Positions 1-3,738 of a stretch of 5,988 nucleotides of DNA are shown here, piece after piece. The stretch comes from Bacteroidales bacterium GP4 (GTDB taxonomy: Bacteria; Bacteroidota; Bacteroidia; Bacteroidales; Muribaculaceae). The notes below the pieces were generated by a model. The model searched no databases and was not told the origin of the DNA. It saw only the letters and a program-made list of their open reading frames with translations. How positions within the stretch are numbered: position 1 is the first letter of the stretch; each line of letters starts with the position of its first letter. The translations under genes were made by a program, and so were the position numbers. The stretch spans positions 19,569-25,556 of the forward strand of contig DAAL01000172.1 in NCBI GenBank assembly GCA_001701065.1, in the 5' to 3' direction.

Positions 1-113
1 GGATCGTCGGCATACAGTTCTGCTACCGAGCCACCGACAAACACGACATCTTTACATAGGTCACCGAGTCCATCAGCAATTACTTTTAGCCTTCTGATAT
101 TACCTGACATCAT
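1..113 (-). CDS. Nucleotidyltransferase-like protein (AbiEii-type), N-terminal fragment
   Basis: The first 37 codons are visible, starting at the ATG at 113 (or the adjacent ATG at 110) and running off the left edge. The sequence begins MMSGNIRRLKVIADGLGD and continues into VVFVGGSVAELYADD. A hydrophobic strand followed by GGS and a short helix is typical of the start of the nucleotidyltransferase fold, as in AbiEii/MNT-type toxins, where the GG-S loop holds the nucleotide phosphates. The metal-binding acidic residues would lie beyond the window and cannot be checked. The start overlaps the 3' end of the upstream HTH gene by 14 bp, so the two are translationally coupled. From that pairing I infer a toxin-antitoxin-like or abortive-infection-like unit with this as the enzyme. 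Confidence that it is a real gene is high; the enzymatic label is moderate because so little is visible. Confidence 0.65.
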   Translation of the reverse strand, partial: MMSGNIRRLKVIADGLGDLCKDVVFVGGSVAELYADD

Positions 114-633
114 AAGTTGCGAGTATTGAGTTGAGTTCTTCTTTGGCTATATCTACTTCTCTCGTCCTGCCGATTCTGAAAACATCGGCAATGGCAAGCA
201 GACTATGAAGCATGGAATCATTTTGCACAGCCATCGGAACAGTGCGGTATAGAGGAGCAATCGATTCTCCGCGCAGATTGCCTTTTGCGTCCGGCCATAC
301 GTATGCTTCTTTTTCAGATATTATTTTATCATTCATCGGCGGGGCGGAAATGGCAGTGGCAACTCCCCTTACTTTGGACTGAGGCTGAACCGGAAATACA
401 TATTTAAGTCCATGTATCAGGAACTCTTTAAGTGCAAGGATATTAACCCGTTGCTTGGCATTATCCATAAGTCTGGCAATTCTACAGCGTTCCAGTGCTT
501 CAGATACCTCCGAAGCACTAATGCCGAGGTCCTTTGCGACCTGAGCATTGGTCATTTCCCGACCTATAAGGGTGACTTTTTTAAGTAGTATAACTATATC
601 CTGCGGACGCATACCATTATGGGATTTAGTCAT
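100..633 (-). CDS. Winged-helix/HTH regulator paired with a nucleotidyltransferase
   Basis: This is a 177-residue protein if started at ATG 633 (MTKSHNGMRPQDIVILLKKV); ATG 612 (MRPQD) is an alternative. The open frame extends to ATG 708, but a well-formed promoter and operator lie between 645 and 695, so the longer start is upstream of the likely transcription start and I reject it. Residues about 27-56 form an HTH (MTNAQVAKDLGISASEVSEA, with a recognition helix around SASEVSEALERC). The C-terminal half has features I recognise from a widespread but poorly characterised family encoded next to nucleotidyltransferase genes: HGLKYVFP (75-81), RGVATAISAPP (89-99), VWPDAKGNLRG (112-122), IAPLYRTVP (125-133) and RIGRTREVDIA (153-163). 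The stop at 100-102 lies inside the next gene, so the pair is co-transcribed. Probable role: DNA-binding autorepressor and possibly antitoxin of the partner. The family function is inferred, not demonstrated. Confidence 0.8.
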   Translation of the reverse strand: MTKSHNGMRPQDIVILLKKVTLIGREMTNAQVAKDLGISASEVSEALERCRIARLMDNAKQRVNILALKEFLIHGLKYVFPVQPQSKVRGVATAISAPPMNDKIISEKEAYVWPDAKGNLRGESIAPLYRTVPMAVQNDSMLHSLLAIADVFRIGRTREVDIAKEELNSILATYDVR

Positions 634-644
634 TTGTATAAAAT

Positions 645-668
645 ATTTGCAATTCGCGAATTGCAAAT
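645..668. promoter_or_regulatory. Perfect 24-bp palindrome, probable operator of the HTH gene
   Basis: The half-site ATTTGCAATTCG (645-656) is followed directly by its exact reverse complement CGAATTGCAAAT (657-668), with no spacer and no mismatch. It overlaps the -7 element of the minus-strand promoter and covers the expected transcription start. That is where a dimeric autorepressor would bind to shut off the HTH/nucleotidyltransferase pair. The palindrome is seen directly; the identity of the protein that binds it is inferred from the gene order. Confidence 0.75.
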
Positions 669-695
669 TTAGTAATATAAATTGATTTGACCAAA
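664..695 (-). promoter_or_regulatory. Bacteroides-type promoter of the HTH/nucleotidyltransferase pair
   Basis: Read on the minus strand, TTTG (695-692) is followed after exactly 20 bp by TAAATTTG (671-664), a full match to the Bacteroidota -33/-7 consensus TTTG and TAnnTTTG. The predicted start of transcription falls around 657-660, giving a leader of about 25 nt before ATG 633. The leader is A/T-rich with no Shine-Dalgarno, as is usual in this phylum. Confidence 0.7.
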
Positions 696-792
696 TTATT
701 TTGACCAACCTTATTGAATGTTAAAATTTCTTGGGATATCATAACTTTACTAAGCTGAAAATCATAGGTTCAATTCTGTAAAAGATTTGACC
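686..792. repeat. Three copies of TTTGACC upstream of the HTH gene
   Basis: The 7-mer TTTGACC occurs at 686-692, 700-706 and 786-792 on the plus strand. The first two are 14 bp apart and extend to TTTGACCAA; the first overlaps the -33 box at 692-695. They could be secondary binding sites for a regulator, but a 7-mer in A/T-rich DNA is weak evidence. Nothing else stands out between 720 and 775. Confidence 0.25.
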
Positions 793-819
793 CCGACATG
801 TATTCCGGCTCTTTTACAG
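776..819 (-). repeat. Inverted repeat at the end of the hip operon, possible 3' hairpin
   Basis: CTGTAAAAGA (776-785) and TCTTTTACAG (810-819) are perfect 10-bp inverted arms around a 24-nt loop. On the minus strand the first arm includes the TAA stop of the hipT-like gene (816-814). The transcript therefore ends in a stem that begins at the stop codon. No U-tract follows on the minus strand, so it is not a textbook intrinsic terminator. A transcript-stabilising hairpin or a protein-binding site are alternatives. Confidence 0.4.
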
Positions 820-1758
820 CAGTCCCAGCCGAGCTGACATTGTGTTCAGTTTTTCCCGATATGCCATCATCATCTCCTTCGGCAAAAAGGATGCTTCAAT
901 GAGAGCATACCATTTAGGCAACGTTTTTGCAAACTTCTTGAAAAGGTTTTCTATGGCTTTTTCATCCATTCCGCTGTCACGCATCGCCTTTTCAAAATCA
1001 ATTCTTGTTATCTTCTTTTTCTTGCCGTTCAATGTCAGTGCCAGCTCCTCGTCATCTTCAGGCATCACTATTGAGGTGGACAGAAGGTCATACGCAGGAG
1101 TCAGCATGTAGTTGCCCGCAGGACAGTAAAGCGAAAAGTTCTTCAGGTGCATATCGGCGTTACCTGTAAGCCATGAGAAAACCACTACTTCCCAGAAGTT
1201 GACGACATCCAATAGCGGTGCCGCCGAGTATTGTTTTATCAGTTTTGCTATACGCTCGTATGAGCCTTTATATTTATCCTCGGTCAGACGCTCCGATAAC
1301 TGGCACATATCCTCCATCGCAATCTTGTCGCCTTTTTTAGTTCGGTCAACGCGGCGGGTTATGTAGCATAGTTCACCATCTGCAAAGCAAATCAGTGAAT
1401 GTGGGGCAGTCTTGATTCCGACCGCCTCTGCCATGTGCATGGTTAAGTCCTCATTTTCCGGAAGATTGGCAAAGCGGTCAGTCTGAGGTTTGAGGATAAA
1501 CCGTCCCCACAATCCGACAATAGTGAAGCATTGCGGTTCTCCAGCATGGCCTCTCGCAATGTCGAGTGAGAGTTTTGCCTGCACTCCTGTCACGGTGGTA
1601 CTTGCAGTCACAATCTCCCGCGCCAGTTCCTTAACGTTGGCTCTGGTATATGGGAGCTCAGGCACCGTCGACGATTCAAATATTTTGCGGGCGCACGTCT
1701 TATGATAATCAACCTCGCCATCAGCGAGCGGTTTATAGCAATAGAGACACTTACACAT
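814..1758 (-). CDS. hipT: HipT/HipA-like serine/threonine kinase toxin (kinase part only)
   Basis: This 314-residue protein is a HipA-family kinase lacking the N-terminal domain, which is encoded separately by the gene just upstream. Near the N-terminus, C4-x2-C7 and H19-x2-C22 look like a small zinc-binding knuckle. The nucleotide-binding loop is at 51-64 (TASTTVTGVQAKLS). FILK places the ATP-anchoring lysine at K90. GNADMHLKNFS (199-209) supplies the catalytic D202 and N207, and TPAYDLLS (220-227) the metal-binding D224, all intact, so an active kinase is expected. Known HipA phosphorylates glutamyl-tRNA synthetase and HipT of E. coli O127 phosphorylates tryptophanyl-tRNA synthetase; the target here is unknown. 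ATG 1758 is preceded by a strong GGAAGGAGG site buried in the end of the hipS-like gene, one base after that gene's stop. The gene symbol is by analogy to hipBST. A plain split HipA is the other way to describe it. Confidence 0.9.
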   Translation of the reverse strand: MCKCLYCYKPLADGEVDYHKTCARKIFESSTVPELPYTRANVKELAREIVTASTTVTGVQAKLSLDIARGHAGEPQCFTIVGLWGRFILKPQTDRFANLPENEDLTMHMAEAVGIKTAPHSLICFADGELCYITRRVDRTKKGDKIAMEDMCQLSERLTEDKYKGSYERIAKLIKQYSAAPLLDVVNFWEVVVFSWLTGNADMHLKNFSLYCPAGNYMLTPAYDLLSTSIVMPEDDEELALTLNGKKKKITRIDFEKAMRDSGMDEKAIENLFKKFAKTLPKWYALIEASFLPKEMMMAYREKLNTMSARLGLL

Positions 1759-1759
1759 C

Positions 1760-2089
1760 TTAAACCTCCTTCCCTTCGAGTGGTGTCACACTAACATTAC
1801 CGATGCAGTCCTTGCAACAGGCGACAAGCAAAGAAAATCTGTCACGGGCAGAGATTTTCCAACTCTGTTCTGCAATGTCGAGAAGCCAACCTTCAGGTAT
1901 CAGCCCGTCGAAGAATGGAAACAAGACCTTATCACGATAAGGCTTTTCTGTCAACGGCATTGTCAAGCTCACAGCCACCGAATTGTCGGATTGCAGATAG
2001 TCGTGGTCATACTTGAACTCATAACCCAAATCATCCTCTGTAAGAATACCTGCAAGGTTATTGCCTACATAAACTTTTGCCTGTTTCAT
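1760..2089 (-). CDS. hipS: HipS-like protein (HipA N-terminal subdomain as a separate gene)
   Basis: At 109 residues this corresponds only to the N-terminal subdomain of full-length HipA. The family hallmark is LFPFFDGLIPEGWLLD (56-71), followed by RDRFSLLVACCKDCIGNVSV (82-101), which matches the usual end of the HipA N1 domain. In the tripartite HipBST system of E. coli the equivalent small protein, HipS, acts as the antitoxin by binding the kinase. I infer the same here from size and gene order (HTH, N-domain, kinase). Its ATG overlaps the stop of hipB by four bases (ATGA) and its stop lies one base before the kinase start, so all three proteins should be made in linked amounts. It has three cysteines close together (C91, C92, C95) whose role is unknown. 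Confidence 0.85.
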   Translation of the reverse strand: MKQAKVYVGNNLAGILTEDDLGYEFKYDHDYLQSDNSVAVSLTMPLTEKPYRDKVLFPFFDGLIPEGWLLDIAEQSWKISARDRFSLLVACCKDCIGNVSVTPLEGKEV

Positions 2090-2289
2090 GATTCAGATAT
2101 TTTTCCCGGTGTCATGACGGCTCCGAATAGAGCCAACACCTGATTAACCTTATCCAATCGAAGGGTTTCCTTTCCTTGTTCAAGTTCACGCACAAACCGC
2201 AGCCCCACCCCTGACTTTTGGGATAGATCAACCTGCGTAAGCCCGAATTGCTTACGCATCTCTTTCACATATTTTGCCAACTGAGTCAT
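2086..2289 (-). CDS. hipB: HipB-like HTH (XRE family) DNA-binding protein
   Basis: This is a 67-residue protein made almost only of an XRE-type helix-turn-helix. Helices around LTQVDLSQKSGV (17-28) and the recognition helix GLRFVRELEQGK (29-40) fit the Cro/C1/HipB pattern, and RLDKVNQVLALFG (44-56) is the usual closing helix pair. It is the first gene of the hip operon. Inverted-repeat sites lie immediately upstream, so it is the likely autoregulator. In classical HipBA the HTH protein is the antitoxin; in HipBST that job moves to HipS and HipB mainly regulates and augments. Which applies here cannot be told from sequence. The start at 2289 is the only sensible ATG, and the leader is short and A/T-rich. 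Confidence 0.9.
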   Translation of the reverse strand: MTQLAKYVKEMRKQFGLTQVDLSQKSGVGLRFVRELEQGKETLRLDKVNQVLALFGAVMTPGKISES

Positions 2290-2295
2290 AAAATA

Positions 2296-2309
2296 TACCC
2301 TTTTGGGTA
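2296..2309. promoter_or_regulatory. HipB operator candidate O1
   Basis: TACCC (2296-2300) and GGGTA (2305-2309) are perfect inverted arms separated by TTTT. The site lies between the -7 box (2310-2317) and the hipB start at 2289, covering the expected transcription start. Known HipB operators are also short inverted arms with a small spacer (TATCC-N8-GGATA in E. coli). The half-site recurs at 2346-2352 (GGGTATA) and 2376-2393. Confidence 0.6.
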
Positions 2310-2345
2310 CAAAGATAATGAATTTATCTTAAACTACACCACAAA
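2310..2345 (-). promoter_or_regulatory. Promoter of the hip operon
   Basis: On the minus strand TATCTTTG (2317-2310) is a full match to the TAnnTTTG -7 element. The nearest TTTG upstream (2345-2342) is 24 bp away, longer than the usual 19-21, so the -33 element is poor. Transcription would start near 2303, inside O1, leaving a leader of about 14 nt. A weak or activator-free but repressed promoter would fit an autoregulated toxin operon. Confidence 0.5.
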
Positions 2346-2375
2346 GGGTATAAATTATATTGTAAAATACTGGAT

Positions 2376-2393
2376 TATACCCTATAGGTTATA
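2376..2393. promoter_or_regulatory. HipB operator candidate O2, next to the structured RNA region
   Basis: TATACCC (2376-2382), a TATA spacer, and GGTTATA (2387-2393) form an 18-bp inverted repeat with one mismatched pair. The left arm shares TACCC with O1. A further GGGTATA half-site lies at 2346-2352. O2 sits only about 12 bp before the first helix of the structured region on the plus strand, so a protein bound here could affect both directions. Confidence 0.45.
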
Positions 2394-2404
2394 CTCGCAA
2401 TAAA

Positions 2405-2923
2405 GCGACAGGAGGCGGAGCGGTTTCCGCGCTAGTGGCGTTATGCCGTCAAAAGGTGACGGTGCAAGCACTGACACCCCTTGACCTCATCACGCCTATG
2501 GGCAATGCTGAACACCGACAACCACCATCGCCTTATGGTGGGCATCGGGAACGCTGCATGATACCATAAGACTATATTGGCGGCTGTCCGTGTTCCGGCG
2601 CGCATTGCCTCGCAAGGACTTTTACGACCGCTCCTCCTCATCGCTTGTTTGTAGCCACACTTCTTTCTAATCGGAGCTTAGACACTTTTGCTCTATCAGT
2701 ATTTAAGCCCTTGTCACCTCCACAGGGGTGGCAAGGATTATGTTTTCTTGGGCTTTCATACCGGGGAAGCCAGTTTTATCAAGGCGTACCATCCGCAAGT
2801 GGACATATATGTGTCGCTTGACCTGAATTAACGTGCGCTGAAGGGATATTCTATCGGCTTTGAAATAAAAATCTCCAGACACAAAATTGTATTTGCCTTC
2901 GCAGGCTACGGCGAATTATTTTG
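2405..2923 (+). ncRNA. Large structured non-coding RNA or structured 5' leader (no known class)
   Basis: No convincing protein is encoded here, but secondary structure is dense. A long-range helix pairs GCGA/GAGG/GGAGCGG (2405-2408, 2412-2415, 2417-2423) with CCGCTCC/CCTC/TCGC (2628-2634, 2636-2639, 2641-2644): 15 base pairs with small interruptions, closing a domain of about 240 nt. Inside are CCGTCA/TGACGG (2446-2451, 2457-2462), extended by two G-U pairs, and CCACCAT/ATGGTGG (2522-2528, 2535-2541) topped on an outer CCGA/TCGG (2515-2518, 2545-2548). Further right are CCTTG-U-CACC/GGTG-G-CAAGG (2709-2736), GGCTTTC/GGAAGCC (2751-2757, 2765-2771), CAAG+GACA/TGTC+CTTG (2796-2820) and CAAAAT+TTCGC/GCGAA+ATTTTG (2882-2923). 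Several stems contain G-U pairs valid only on the plus strand. The left half is visibly richer in G+C than its flanks. I do not recognise it as RNase P RNA, tmRNA, SRP RNA, a group II intron or a riboswitch. The ends are guesses: no promoter or terminator is clear. Confidence 0.5.
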
Positions 2924-3049
2924 CGCTCGTATTTTTATTCCAAGTCCCGAACATCCCTTTTCTTATATCCCACGTCATAGTGATGTCAAGCAACTCATCC
3001 TGCCACACTGTCTTTGGACGCATGGTTAAAAAAAAAAGCTCCCACCGAT
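2924..3049. other. Leader between the structured region and the first plus-strand gene
   Basis: No gene and no strong hairpin are seen. A run of ten A (3028-3037) lies just before the ATG at 3050. No full TAnnTTTG promoter match is present; TGTCTTTG (3009-3016) differs at one defined base and lacks a suitable -33 element. The downstream genes may therefore be transcribed through the structured region. Confidence 0.35.
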
Positions 3050-3271
3050 ATGAAAGCCACAAGAAAACATAAGGATATTAGGTCAATACAAGCTCACCGT
3101 ACCTCCTATCATTACCGCATAAAAAAGGTGGTCATGGTGGTGGCTGTCATCATCGGAGCAATAATCGGAACTCTGGTGTGGGCGATAGTCAGACCTGTAA
3201 TCCGAGGTGCGGGCTGGATAATATCCCTTATAACCGCGACACTGATAATCTATTGGCTAATAACACTCTAA
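3050..3271 (+). CDS. Small two-helix membrane protein, function unknown
   Basis: A 73-residue protein if started at ATG 3050 (MKATRKHKDIRSIQAHR); the frame is open to a TTG at 3014, giving 85 residues, but that start would place the A10 run inside the gene. The N-terminal 26 residues are strongly basic (K, R, H), suggesting they stay in the cytoplasm. Two hydrophobic segments follow, about 27-48 (VVMVVAVIIGAIIGTLVWAI) and 54-73 (GAGWIISLITATLIIYWLIT), joined by RPVIR. This predicts a helical hairpin in the inner membrane. G36-x3-G40 could support helix packing. It lies 12 bp before the PcfK-like gene and is probably in the same operon. I do not recognise a family. A small holin-like or conjugation-associated membrane peptide is possible but unsupported. 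Confidence 0.65.
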   Translation: MKATRKHKDIRSIQAHRTSYHYRIKKVVMVVAVIIGAIIGTLVWAIVRPVIRGAGWIISLITATLIIYWLITL

Positions 3272-3283
3272 ACATTTACTATT

Positions 3284-3727
3284 ATGGCAACAACAATGAA
3301 ATCATCAACACAAGTGACGGACTTAATCCGCAATTACCTTGAACAGAGGTGCATCGAGGAACCTATGTTCTCACTAAAATATGCTAACCCCTCAAAATCA
3401 ATAGAAGGGGCTGTGAACTACCTGTGCCAAGAAGTTCAGAAAAGCGGTGTGACAATGATGGACTCGGACACCGTTTTCTCCATAATCACCCACTATTTTG
3501 ACGAGGACAACCTTGAAGAAAATCCCCAATTAAATTGCAGAATAGTGGTCGCAAAGGCGCTGACCGAGGAGGAAAAGGGACAGGTCATGGAACAGGCAAG
3601 GCAGGATGCCATGGAAAGACTGCGAAAGGAAGAAATGGCAAAAATAACGACCAAGAAAACAACTCCCGGAAACTCCAAACCCGAGAATAATCCACAAGAA
3701 GTTCAACCGAGTCTATTTGACTTATAA
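3284..3727 (+). CDS. PcfK-like protein
   Basis: A 147-residue protein that matches my memory of the PcfK-like family, named after a gene of the enterococcal conjugative plasmid pCF10 and frequent in Bacteroidota conjugative elements, usually just before a PcfJ-like gene as here. The N-terminal two thirds look helical (TQVTDLIRNYLEQRCIEEP near 8-26, then SIEGAVNYLCQEVQKSG near 39-55, then the acidic HYFDEDNLEENPQ near 70-82). A charged helix, EEKGQVMEQARQDAMERLRK (96-115), leads into a flexible lysine- and proline-rich linker. The protein ends in QPSLFDL, which resembles the Q-x-S/D-L-F motif that binds the DNA sliding clamp. The biochemical function of the family is not established. ATG 3284 is preceded by A/T-rich sequence without a Shine-Dalgarno. 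It lies 11 bp before the pcfJ-like gene. Confidence 0.8.
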   Translation: MATTMKSSTQVTDLIRNYLEQRCIEEPMFSLKYANPSKSIEGAVNYLCQEVQKSGVTMMDSDTVFSIITHYFDEDNLEENPQLNCRIVVAKALTEEEKGQVMEQARQDAMERLRKEEMAKITTKKTTPGNSKPENNPQEVQPSLFDL

Positions 3728-3738
3728 AATACACGATT

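Noticed and set aside
634..708. N-terminal extension of the HTH protein from ATG 708
   Set aside because: This extra segment is the translation of the promoter and palindrome; a consensus promoter places the transcription start downstream of it.
842..1705. Plus-strand open frames opposite the kinase gene
   Set aside because: They are antisense to a clear HipA-family kinase with intact catalytic motifs and have low-complexity composition.
2441..2641. Minus-strand open frame of 66 residues rich in R, W and H (MRRSGRKSPCEAMRAG...)
   Set aside because: It lies entirely inside the structured region, antisense to it; its odd composition is explained by GC-rich stems, and G-U pairs favour the opposite strand as the functional one. 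No domain is recognisable.
2803..2812. ACATATATGT palindrome as an operator
   Set aside because: It is a 10-bp A/T-rich palindrome that fits equally well as the tip of a hairpin in the structured region (2796-2820); no promoter is associated with it.
2405..2923. Group II intron, RNase P RNA, tmRNA or SRP RNA
   Set aside because: I found no domain V-like hairpin with the expected start and end motifs, no RNase P core such as GAGGAAAGUCC, no tRNA-like ends, and no SRP GGAAG/AGCA loop pattern. A covariance search would be more sensitive.
2887..3072. Plus-strand open frame of 61 residues
   Set aside because: It runs through the last hairpin and the leader and ends inside the membrane-protein gene in another frame; no family features. 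Only its last part (from ATG 3022) is discussed, as a slippage possibility.
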